From positions 1 through 63,699 of the forward strand of contig CALMZE010000209.1 of the NCBI GenBank assembly GCA_937870585.1: 63,699 nucleotides of DNA, given 5' to 3'. Positions 16,237 through 23,779 of this stretch are shown here, in pieces (within the stretch, counting starts at the first letter, position 1; every line of letters starts with the position of its first letter). A program made the position numbers and the translations under genes. Under the pieces are notes generated by a model. That model was not told the origin of the DNA and searched no databases. It saw only the letters and a list, made by a program, of their open reading frames with translations. The DNA comes from an uncultured Sphingomonadales bacterium. GTDB taxonomy: Bacteria; Pseudomonadota; Alphaproteobacteria; Sphingomonadales; Sphingomonadaceae.

Positions 16237-18140
16237 ACAGTGTGACACCCTCGCCATCCTTGCGGAGCGTATTTTCGGTACGGATCGTTGGCACCCCTTT
16301 TTTGCCCTTATACTCTACGATGCAAAGTTATTTGCAGGGATTAAATTGGTCCATTTCCAAAGGCAGGCAGGGTCGGGTCCTGCTTGTATACGCGGCCCTG
16401 ATTATCGTTTCCGCTATCGCGAATTGCGTCGTCTCCGGCACTTTCCCGAACACCGTTCTCCCCTTGGGCCTTACATTCCCAGGAGCCGGATTCCTGCCCG
16501 CAATAGCTGGTGACCAAGCTCAGTTGGCGTTCATTCTGTTCCTCGCCTCGCTCAGCCTGTTCGGGTTTGCCTTGCTGCTCTGGTTCGCAACCGGCAATGT
16601 TCTAGCACCCCCTCTTGTCTGGGTGGGGCTGGCATTTGGCGCAGACAACGTGCACCTGCTCGGCATGGCCGCCACTGACGCGGGGCACGGCATCTGGCCT
16701 TGGTTGATCGGGCCGATCGCGTTGATCGTTGCGACACTGGGCTGGCTGCGCGCGAAACCTGTGAAGACCGTTAAGTGCATCTATTCAGTGCCTTGTTTCG
16801 CAAGCCCAAGGCTGCCGTTCGAACCGATGTCCCATGACCACAGCAAGCGACTGCGCCTGCTGCTCGACCGGGCGTTGCAACCTGTCGAAACGTTCAACGG
16901 CTTCGAACGGCGCGATCAGTTCCAAACGGCGGCTCTGCGCTATCAGGTCAACTTCACGGCCTATGCACTCGCCTTTGTCCGCGAGCATCGTGCGCCCGCC
17001 GCCAAAGCCTCCTTTTTCGATGCGCAGGAACGACTGCTCCACAAGATCGGGGACAAACGTCTGTGGTCTTACTGGAGGCTGGAAAACGCATGGGGCAACA
17101 TGCGGCTCGCGGCCGATCCGATCCCAAACCAGAACATCATGTATTCGGGTTTTACGGCCTTGCAGATGGCGCTCGGCGGGGGAGACGAACTTCACCTGCA
17201 TTCAGCGAATGCTCCATCGCGCTCCTATAGCCTCAATGAGATCGCAGACCGGATCGCCCGGCAGTACCGCGCTGCCGCTTATGGGCTGCTCGATTGTGAA
17301 CCGAACTGGATATACCCGCTCTGCAACCTCATCACGATGGCGGGCATCAAAGCGGCGGATGCCCGGCTTGGCTCGGATCGGTGGGAAGGCCTTGCGAAGC
17401 CGTTCCTCGATGCAGTGGTCAGAGAAGGTATGCGGGCTGATGGATCGTTCATCGCCTTTCGGTCGTCGCTCACCGGCTTCGCGCCGCCCGCGCCCGGTGG
17501 GATCGTGATGCAGGCATTTCCGTGCCTGTTTCTGAACGCGCTCTCCCCGGAACTGGCGCAGCAGCAGTGGCACAAAGTGCGTCAGCGGCTCGACCTTGGC
17601 TCTTGGCGACACCTGTTCTGGCCAGTCGATGTTGGCAATTACGGTTTCAGCCGGGCGTCCAGCTATGCCGCGACGGCCGCTGCCGCAGTGGAAATGGGCG
17701 ACCGCGCGGTGGCGGACGAATGCCTGCGCCGTCTGGAAGAGGAATGCCCCTCCTGCGAGAACGAGGGCGTCATACATCGTGAAAACGCGTCGCTCTGGGC
17801 GCACGCATTGGAGCTGATGGCGCGCAGCAGCCGACGCGACGGATTGCGTGACCTTGTTTCGCGCCGACCGGAAACCTGTGGGCCGCACCTGGCTTCGGCC
17901 CCCTATCCCGATGCGTTGATCCTTCAAGCCGTCACGAAGAACCGAGGACTGGATCTGACTATTGAGCCGGGACGGCTGGACGCGCGCCCGCAACTCGAAT
18001 TTGGCGGCCTGATGCCGGAACGGCACTACCGCACGGGGTTGACGGAACAGCCCTACCTGCGCGCCGATCGAGAGGGCCGCGCGATGCTGCGCGTGGCGCT
18101 GTCTGACCATAGGCGCATCACGCTTGATCCTATTGTTTGA
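16233..18140 (+). CDS. Membrane-anchored linalool dehydratase/isomerase-like protein
   Basis: The 635-residue protein has four membrane helices (about 48-68, 97-120, 122-145, 155-172) and a soluble domain from about residue 200. That domain resembles Castellaniella linalool dehydratase/isomerase: DPIPNQNIMYSGFTALQMAL (295-314) parallels [20 protein letters not shown], and CEPNWIYPLC (355-364) keeps the two cysteines nine residues apart that form part of the Ldi active site. The Ldi histidine after NIMYKG is phenylalanine here. Basic residues before helix 1 and after helix 4 predict a cytoplasmic soluble domain, whereas Ldi is periplasmic. ATG 16233 overlaps the previous stop; ATG 16320 is an alternative start. 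Substrate unknown. Confidence 0.7.
   Translation: MNSVTPSPSLRSVFSVRIVGTPFLPLYSTMQSYLQGLNWSISKGRQGRVLLVYAALIIVSAIANCVVSGTFPNTVLPLGLTFPGAGFLPAIAGDQAQLAFILFLASLSLFGFALLLWFATGNVLAPPLVWVGLAFGADNVHLLGMAATDAGHGIWPWLIGPIALIVATLGWLRAKPVKTVKCIYSVPCFASPRLPFEPMSHDHSKRLRLLLDRALQPVETFNGFERRDQFQTAALRYQVNFTAYALAFVREHRAPAAKASFFDAQERLLHKIGDKRLWSYWRLENAWGNMRLAADPIPNQNIMYSGFTALQMALGGGDELHLHSANAPSRSYSLNEIADRIARQYRAAAYGLLDCEPNWIYPLCNLITMAGIKAADARLGSDRWEGLAKPFLDAVVREGMRADGSFIAFRSSLTGFAPPAPGGIVMQAFPCLFLNALSPELAQQQWHKVRQRLDLGSWRHLFWPVDVGNYGFSRASSYAATAAAAVEMGDRAVADECLRRLEEECPSCENEGVIHRENASLWAHALELMARSSRRDGLRDLVSRRPETCGPHLASAPYPDALILQAVTKNRGLDLTIEPGRLDARPQLEFGGLMPERHYRTGLTEQPYLRADREGRAMLRVALSDHRRITLDPIV
16307..16333. 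promoter_or_regulatory. Second copy of the 27-bp palindrome, within the start of the Ldi-like gene
   Basis: Compared with the 15244 site, 18 of 27 bases agree in register, with the right arm TGCAAAGTTATTT nearly identical and ACT.TAC kept in the left arm. It overlaps a TATACT box (16309-16314) with TTGGCA 15 bases upstream and an in-frame ATG at 16320, so it may control an internal, possibly leaderless, transcript. Confidence 0.45.
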
Positions 18141-18150
18141 GGAGCAATTC

Positions 18151-18681
18151 ATGGTTTGCTGCACGATCATTGCCGCGCTGCTTGGCCTGCTGTTGCGGCC
18201 TGTCATGACGCTGCGGGGCAACCCGCTGGCGTGGCGACCGGGCATCACCAAGAGCGCGACGGTCGGCCAGCCCCTGCGCGCTGACGGGCGAATGCAGAGT
18301 TTCCGTCACGCCTTCAATGGCTGGCGCTTCCTTGTCCGCAACGAGCCGAACATGCGCATCCATCTGGCCTTGGCTTCATGCGTTTTCGGTCTGGCCATCT
18401 GGCTGCGGATCGACGCTGTAGACTGGCGCTGGTTGATGATGGCCGTTGCCATGGTGCTCGCTGCCGAAGCCTTGAACACGGCGGTCGAACAGGCGTGCAA
18501 CGCCGTCAGCCGCAGCTACAATCCCGCGATCAAGGCCGCAAAGGATGTCGCGGCGGGCGCAGTGCTGATCGCCGCAATTGCGGCTGCTCTGATTGGAATG
18601 AGCGTGTTTCTGCCACACGCAAGAGTGGCGGATCAGGCCAACCTGACCCTTCACACCTCAATTTGCGGAGAGGCAAGATGA
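18151..18681 (+). CDS. Diacylglycerol kinase / undecaprenol kinase-like membrane protein
   Basis: The 176-residue protein starts at MVCCTIIAALLGLLLRP behind GGAG, ten bases after the previous stop. After an extra N-terminal helix and a basic linker comes the DgkA core: SFRHAFNGWRFLVRNEPNMR, a membrane helix, AAEALNTAVEQACNAVSR with the catalytic glutamates, then AIKAAKDVAAGAVLIAAIAA. DgkA enzymes phosphorylate diacylglycerol or undecaprenol using ATP at the inner membrane. The N-terminal extension of about 45 residues is unusual for the family, whose members have about 120. Confidence 0.85.
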   Translation: MVCCTIIAALLGLLLRPVMTLRGNPLAWRPGITKSATVGQPLRADGRMQSFRHAFNGWRFLVRNEPNMRIHLALASCVFGLAIWLRIDAVDWRWLMMAVAMVLAAEALNTAVEQACNAVSRSYNPAIKAAKDVAAGAVLIAAIAAALIGMSVFLPHARVADQANLTLHTSICGEAR

Positions 18682-19223
18682 ACCCTGCGTCACATGCCAA
18701 GCCGAAACTTGGCAGCGTACCGCTCAAGGTTTTTGGCACTTTTCTGGCGTTTCTGATCGGTGCCGTTCTGATCCTTGCGATCTTCGGACTGGGAAGCTGT
18801 CAATTGCTCGAATGGTCTGCGCAAAGCCGTATGCGCGGGGCGCTGCCGACCCAACTCGAGGCGGGTTCGTTCGTTTACTACAAGAGCTGCGACCCGATTT
18901 TTGGAGGTTATGCCTTTGCCATTCAAATGTCGCGAGAGGCTGCGACCCCACTCCAGCGTGAGGGGCTTGCATTTCTCTCGATGCCAGCAAGCCCTTCGAA
19001 AACCAAAACACAGATCAAGTGGACGCCTTCAGAGACAAGCAGATGGGACTATGACGGTGGAACGCTTGGCATGTATTGTTATGATCACAACAAACATGAT
19101 GGTCAGTCTGTGGTGCGGCAAATGTTTCGAAAAGGTGGATATTACGCAACGATTGGCGGCACGACCTATTACATCATCCCGAGCATGAATCTGATCGTCG
19201 GCGGCGCGGCGCCGGGGCACTGA
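18678..19223 (+). CDS. Hypothetical membrane-anchored protein
   Basis: The start ATG 18678 overlaps the previous stop (ATGA) and follows GGAGAGG. The 181-residue product has one N-terminal membrane helix (about residues 17-40) and a soluble domain with five cysteines, several tyrosines and GMYCYDHNKHDGQ near residue 132. A cysteine at residue 41, straight after the helix, does not fit a clear lipobox. I do not recognise the family. Co-translation with the kinase and the radical SAM gene is likely from the one-base and four-base spacings. Confidence 0.7.
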   Translation: MNPASHAKPKLGSVPLKVFGTFLAFLIGAVLILAIFGLGSCQLLEWSAQSRMRGALPTQLEAGSFVYYKSCDPIFGGYAFAIQMSREAATPLQREGLAFLSMPASPSKTKTQIKWTPSETSRWDYDGGTLGMYCYDHNKHDGQSVVRQMFRKGGYYATIGGTTYYIIPSMNLIVGGAAPGH

Positions 19224-19224
19224 C

Positions 19225-20727
19225 ATGCGCATTCTTCTAATCAACGTCCCGCACCCTGCGATCGGCAGCCGGATACCGGACGATCATCTGCCGCCGCTGG
19301 GTCTGCTCTGCGTCGGTGGGCCTTTGCTTGATGATGGCCATGACGTCCGGCTGGTCGATGGGGAATTCGGTCCAATGACGGTTGCCCAGCTGGTCGCCGA
19401 AGCCGTCGGGTTCGCGCCCCACGCGGTTCTGTTCGGCCATTCCGGTTCATCGTCAGGCCACCCGGTCATCAGCAAAGTCGCACAGGCCGTACGGGAGCAG
19501 TTACCGGACGCACACATCATTTATGGCGGCGTGCATCCGACCTATTTCTGGCGCGAGATACTGGAGACGGAACCATGGGTTGATGCCATCGTGCGCGGCG
19601 AGGGCGAGGAAACAGCGCGGGTGCTGGTCCGTGCTCTGGAGGAAAGCACGCAGCTCGACACCATCCCCGGAATCGCCTTCCGCCGCGAGGGCGCTCCCGT
19701 TGCCACGCCTGCAGCACAAATGATCCGCAACCTGGACGAGTACCGGGTAGGCTGGGAGCTGATCGACCACTCCCGGTACAGCTATTGGGGAGGCAAGCGT
19801 GCGGTGGTGATCCAGTTTTCGCGCGGGTGCCCGCACCTGTGCACCTATTGCGGCCAGCGCGGTTTCTGGACGCGGTGGCGACATCGTGACCCTGTCAAGC
19901 TGGCGAAAGAAATCGCCTGGCTCCACCGCGAACATGGGGTCGAGGTCTTCAACTTCGCTGACGAGAACCCTTCGGCTGGGCGCAAGGCGTGGAAGGCTTT
20001 CCTGGAAGCGTTGATTGCGGAACAGGTAGACGTCACGCTCGTCGGCTCTACCCGCGCTGATGACATTGTGCGCGACGCCGAATTCCTGCACCTCTACAAA
20101 CAGGCCGGGTTTGAGCGGCTCCTGATGGGCACCGAGGATGTGGACGAGGCCACTCTCAAACTGGTGCGCAAGGGCAGCGCAACCAGCACCGACCGCGAAG
20201 CGATCCGGTTGTTGCGTCAGCACAACATCCTGTCGATGGCGACATGGGTCGCGGGCTTTGTCGATCAGACGGACCGCGACATGGTCCACGCCCTGCGCCG
20301 CTTGATCGCCTATGATCCAGACCAGATTCAGGCACTCTACGTCACGCCGCACCGCTGGACGCCCTATTACCGTGAGGCAGAGGATCGCGAAGTCGTACAG
20401 ACCGACCGGACGAAGTGGGACTATAAGCATCAGGTGCTGGGTATGGTGAAAATGCCGCCATGGCGCCTGTTTATCTGGGTGAAGTTTATCGAGATGGCGA
20501 TGCAGACCCGCCCCCGTGCGCTGAGGCGGCTGCTGTGGAACCCGGAACGGAAAATCCGGCACGCCATCCGCTGGTATTACAGGATGGGACGGCGGGTCTG
20601 GATTCATGAGATGCTTGGATTTTTCCTCCGAGACCGAACTATGAAATCGGGACTATCGGTGGAGACGTTCTCAGGAAAAGTGCAGGATTACGAAGAAGAG
20701 GCGTTGGCCACCAGCTCTCGTGAATGA
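19225..20727 (+). CDS. BchE-like B12-binding radical SAM protein
   Basis: The 500-residue protein has an N-terminal cobalamin-binding Rossmann domain (MRILLINVPHPAIGSRIPDD, then HAVLFGHSGSSSGHP) and a radical SAM core with cluster cysteines 202, 206 and 209 in SRGCPHLCTYCGQRGF. From memory, the overall sequence, including YDPDQIQALYVTPHRWTP, closely follows BchE, the oxygen-independent Mg-protoporphyrin monomethyl ester cyclase, and its unassigned relatives. No other chlorophyll gene is in the window, so another B12/SAM-dependent reaction, perhaps on a lipid, is at least as likely. It ends the operon; the 157 bases after it hold no gene. Confidence 0.8.
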   Translation: MRILLINVPHPAIGSRIPDDHLPPLGLLCVGGPLLDDGHDVRLVDGEFGPMTVAQLVAEAVGFAPHAVLFGHSGSSSGHPVISKVAQAVREQLPDAHIIYGGVHPTYFWREILETEPWVDAIVRGEGEETARVLVRALEESTQLDTIPGIAFRREGAPVATPAAQMIRNLDEYRVGWELIDHSRYSYWGGKRAVVIQFSRGCPHLCTYCGQRGFWTRWRHRDPVKLAKEIAWLHREHGVEVFNFADENPSAGRKAWKAFLEALIAEQVDVTLVGSTRADDIVRDAEFLHLYKQAGFERLLMGTEDVDEATLKLVRKGSATSTDREAIRLLRQHNILSMATWVAGFVDQTDRDMVHALRRLIAYDPDQIQALYVTPHRWTPYYREAEDREVVQTDRTKWDYKHQVLGMVKMPPWRLFIWVKFIEMAMQTRPRALRRLLWNPERKIRHAIRWYYRMGRRVWIHEMLGFFLRDRTMKSGLSVETFSGKVQDYEEEALATSSRE

Positions 20728-20884
20728 TCGGATGATGGTGGTGGAATATTCATGATCGTTTGAAGATATTTCAATGATCCTGACCATATGATCTGCGACG
20801 AACTCAGTTTCTTCGCCACATTCATGGCCATGTCAGTGTGATAATCGGCTGTTCGGCCGGGCCTCATGGAAATCGTCCGAACGA

Positions 20885-21838
20885 TCAGTCCGAGAGACTT
20901 TCCAGCGCGTCCAGTCGCGCGCCCCAGCGAGTTCGGGCGGAGATGCCGCGCACTCTACCATGCGGGTCCCACTCAAATTCCACCGGATTGCTAACGGCAC
21001 ATCCTGCCTGTCGGGCCTTTCGTGCAAACCCGGCAACATCGCTAACCGGAAAGCACAGCGCCGCCCAGCCGCGACCGGGCACGTCTGCCGCAGAAAAATC
21101 ATGACCGCCGCAATCAAAGGCGATGATCTCGGTCGAGCCCTGCATCTGTCCTTGCGACTGATAAATGCCGATCCGTGCCGTCACACCGGGCGCAAGGCCG
21201 AGCGGCAGGCCCATGCAATTCTTGCCATCCTCATGCACCTGCACGCTTTCCTGCACCGGTTTCCACCCCAAGGCGTCGCAATAGAGCGCGCGCGCCGCGT
21301 CGAAATCGGGCACCACCTGAGTCGAGTTGAACACCCATGACGCATTACCGCCAATCGCCTCATAGCCCGCAAGCGGTGGGGCGACGCGCTGCATCAAGGC
21401 AATGGCCAGGCCATCGGCGTTGTTCTCCACCACTTCGCGGACCGAAAGTGGGCCGAAATCCCAATCGACGATGGGGGCAGGGGAGAGGAAGCCGCTCAGG
21501 CCCATCGCCTGATGCAACGGCTCGATGTTCTGCAAGGCGCGGATATTGATGTCGAAAATCCCGCCCGTATCCCAGGCCTGCCCGCCATCGCGCATCCGGG
21601 GTGCGGGTGCGCCGTCAAGCTGGATCAGGCGGATATGGCCGCGCTGTGAATCCGGGTGGCCGATGAGCGTTTCGCGGGCCATGCGTCCGGAAAGGCCCCA
21701 CAAGGCGAGAGCCCCGTCTGGAACCGCGCCGCTGTGCCGCACCTCAAAGCCCAGGGCGGTGCAGAGGTTGCGCGCGCTGGCGTCCAAGTCGGCAACGATG
21801 CCGACAACTTCCTGAAATCCGTTGTTCAAAGCGTCCAT
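20885..21838 (-). CDS. VOC-family (glyoxalase/dioxygenase fold) two-domain protein
   Basis: I start the 317-residue protein at MDALNNGFQEVVGIVADLDA (21838, AGGA upstream). It holds two vicinal-oxygen-chelate modules: the first (residues 1-150) opens with EVVGIVADLDASARNLCTAL and the second (165-300) with SWVFNSTQVVPDFDAARALY. Such proteins are dioxygenases, isomerases or binding proteins, usually metal-dependent. It lies divergently from an alpha/beta-hydrolase gene across a copy of the shared 19-bp palindrome. A second two-domain VOC protein is encoded at 42287. Reaction unknown. Confidence 0.75.
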   Translation of the reverse strand: MDALNNGFQEVVGIVADLDASARNLCTALGFEVRHSGAVPDGALALWGLSGRMARETLIGHPDSQRGHIRLIQLDGAPAPRMRDGGQAWDTGGIFDINIRALQNIEPLHQAMGLSGFLSPAPIVDWDFGPLSVREVVENNADGLAIALMQRVAPPLAGYEAIGGNASWVFNSTQVVPDFDAARALYCDALGWKPVQESVQVHEDGKNCMGLPLGLAPGVTARIGIYQSQGQMQGSTEIIAFDCGGHDFSAADVPGRGWAALCFPVSDVAGFARKARQAGCAVSNPVEFEWDPHGRVRGISARTRWGARLDALESLSD

Positions 21839-21886
21839 TGGTCCATCCTTGCACAGTGTGTGCCTGTCAGAGAGGCAACGCGCGGA

Positions 21887-21905
21887 CTCTCCGCAAGGTG
21901 GACAA
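21887..21905. promoter_or_regulatory. Shared 19-bp palindrome, copy 1
   Basis: CTCTCCGCAAGGTGGACAA agrees at 12 of 16 arm positions with CTATCCGC-N3-GCGGATAG. It lies in the divergent gap between the VOC and alpha/beta-hydrolase genes. Confidence 0.5.
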
Positions 21906-21947
21906 TGGTGAGACAAGGTTCCGCGTAAATCCCGCTGTGCCTATGCC

Positions 21948-22766
21948 GTGTCGATGATCCTTCCCACCATTACGCGCGGCTATACGCAGTGCCGCTATGG
22001 CCAGATGCATTATCGCGCCGCTGGCCCGGTGGATGCGGCGTTGCCGACCCTGATCCTGCTCCACCAGAACCCGGCTTCATCTTATGAATATGAGCCGCTG
22101 ATCGCCGTGATGGCGACGGATCGGCGGGTGGTTGCGTTCGATACGCCGGGCTATGGCATGTCAGACGCGCCGCCCGCGCCGCCCGGAGTGGCAGCCTATG
22201 CCGAGAGTTTCGGCGATGCGCTCGATGCGATGGGCATGAAAGGGCCGGTGGATGTCTATGGGTTCCACACCGGCACGCTGCTGTGCATCGAGCTGGCACT
22301 CTTGCGGCCTGATCTGGTGCGCAATGTCGCACTGACCGGTATCCCCATGTTTCCGCCCGAAGAGAGGGCTGCGCAGCTTCAGGCCGCGCTTGATCAGCCA
22401 GAGCCTGATGAAGAGGGTGAGGTTGTGCGGGCGCTTCATGACAAATTCTGGAGCTATGTCGTGCGCAACCGCGATCCGCGTGTTCCGCTCGACAAGGCCG
22501 TGCGCAATTTTGCGGACAAGGCGCGTGTGCTTCACCGCTTCACATGGGCCTATCAGGGTGTCTGGTCCTATGATTATGACCGGTTGAAAGGCATGGCCAA
22601 GCCTGCGCTGTTGATCCAGCCCGCCGAGGATCTGGCGAACGTTTCAATCGAGGCAGCATCGCTGATGCCGAATTGCGCCGTGCGCGAACTGCCTGACCTG
22701 CGCGATGATATTTTTGATGTCGCGCCAGAGCGGATTGCGGCGAAGTTGCGCGCCTTTCTGGGTTAG
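21948..22766 (+). CDS. Alpha/beta-hydrolase fold protein with histidine at the nucleophile position
   Basis: The start is GTG 21948 or ATG 21954; neither has a strong ribosome site. The 272-residue protein follows the alpha/beta-hydrolase order: LILLHQNPASSYEYEPLIA (oxyanion loop), VVAFDTPGYGMSDAP, then the nucleophile elbow VYGFHTGTLLCIEL. Here the usual G-x-S-x-G is G-F-H-T-G, so a histidine replaces the serine or aspartate. PALLIQPAEDLAN would hold the acid residue. The same substitution occurs in the paralogue at 41461. It may be a lyase, a cofactor-free oxygenase or a hydrolase with altered chemistry. Confidence 0.78.
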   Translation: MSMILPTITRGYTQCRYGQMHYRAAGPVDAALPTLILLHQNPASSYEYEPLIAVMATDRRVVAFDTPGYGMSDAPPAPPGVAAYAESFGDALDAMGMKGPVDVYGFHTGTLLCIELALLRPDLVRNVALTGIPMFPPEERAAQLQAALDQPEPDEEGEVVRALHDKFWSYVVRNRDPRVPLDKAVRNFADKARVLHRFTWAYQGVWSYDYDRLKGMAKPALLIQPAEDLANVSIEAASLMPNCAVRELPDLRDDIFDVAPERIAAKLRAFLG

Positions 22767-22770
22767 GCGC

Positions 22771-23619
22771 TTACGCAGTCTTGTCCCACAGCGGCGCCAG
22801 CAGCTTGGCCGGATCATCCAGAAAGCCGGGTCTGCGCGCCTTGGTCGCTTCGATCCATGCGGGCGGGAAGGTGTCGAGCGTCGTGTTCTGCTTGCCCATG
22901 CCCGATGCCGTCATATGGCCGGGATGGTCGCCCATCTCCAACCAAGGCCGCCACGAACAAACATTGGTGAAGCCAACATCGCTCGTCACCCGTTTCGCAC
23001 CCTTGGCAGACAGAGCGCGGGCATCGGCGCGCAAGATATTGCTTTCTGAATAGCGGAAGGGCCGGGGCGTGCCCGGAATGGTGAAGGCGCTGCTGGACCG
23101 CTCAGTCATCCACACATCCTTGCCGCGCGCTTCGATGGGGAGCACTTCATGCTTCATCTCCAGCCCCGGCACAGTGCGGCCCAGCGTCAGCGACAGGTCC
23201 CGCCCGATGGTGTAGCTGGAGGGCGACAGGCCCCCTTCGGGCACCTTCACGGTCTTGCCCGTCCAGGGATTGCGAAATTCATCGAGCACGGCCCCGGTCT
23301 CAGTGTCGGTGAACCAGGCGATTTCCGCGCTCACTGCTGCAAGGCTGCCATCCGGCTTTGGCCGGTAGCGCGCAAAGACGGCGGCAACCACGCCGAACAG
23401 CGGCTCCATCCTGTCCTCAACAACCGCATAATAGCGCGCCTTCATCCAGCTGGAACACAGCTGCTCATCCAGCGCAGCCCGCATCAGTGAAAAAGAGCGG
23501 AGCCGTCCCGCCGGGCTGGCTAGATCAAGACTCGGAGATTGCCGCGCCATAGCCATGGATGGGGCCAACAGGGCACCAGCGGCGAGTCCTGCGAATGTGC
23601 TGCGCCTGTCCATCAACAT
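22771..23619 (-). CDS. DUF1838-family exported protein
   Basis: The 282-residue protein starts MLMDRRSTFAGLAAGALLAPSM, behind GAGGAG, and the RR plus hydrophobic stretch ending AMA is Tat-like. The mature part has the features of DUF1838 proteins: EIAWFTDTETGAVLDEFRNP followed by WTGKTVKVPEGG, and near the end SWRPWLEMGDHPGHM. The family is found in proteobacterial catabolic clusters and has no assigned reaction. A second member is encoded at 25555. It converges on the hydrolase gene with a four-base gap and diverges from the FAD oxidase. Confidence 0.72.
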   Translation of the reverse strand: MLMDRRSTFAGLAAGALLAPSMAMARQSPSLDLASPAGRLRSFSLMRAALDEQLCSSWMKARYYAVVEDRMEPLFGVVAAVFARYRPKPDGSLAAVSAEIAWFTDTETGAVLDEFRNPWTGKTVKVPEGGLSPSSYTIGRDLSLTLGRTVPGLEMKHEVLPIEARGKDVWMTERSSSAFTIPGTPRPFRYSESNILRADARALSAKGAKRVTSDVGFTNVCSWRPWLEMGDHPGHMTASGMGKQNTTLDTFPPAWIEATKARRPGFLDDPAKLLAPLWDKTA

Positions 23620-23688
23620 GTCATGCTCCTCGATCGTGGCGGTCCATGCTTCCTTGATGCCAGAGAATGAGCCATGCTGCGATCCAGT

Positions 23689-23707
23689 CTATCCGGTGGA
23701 CGGACAG
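23689..23707. promoter_or_regulatory. Shared 19-bp palindrome, copy 2
   Basis: CTATCCGGTGGACGGACAG agrees at 13 of 16 arm positions with the consensus. It lies between the divergent DUF1838 gene (23619) and FAD oxidase gene (23780). Confidence 0.6.
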
Positions 23708-23779
23708 GCAGGCGGGGCGAATGGCGTGAAGGCGTGCGGGCGGCTTCACGGTGCAGTCTGGCAGACACAGAAGGGCGGC

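Noticed and set aside
17202-18251. 349-codon minus-strand frame opposite the Ldi-like gene
   Set aside because: No motif or ribosome site; the sense frame has conserved Ldi-like segments.
20860-20884. Short hairpin ATCGT-CCGA-ACGAT as a terminator for the radical SAM gene
   Set aside because: The stem is only five pairs and no T-run follows on either strand.
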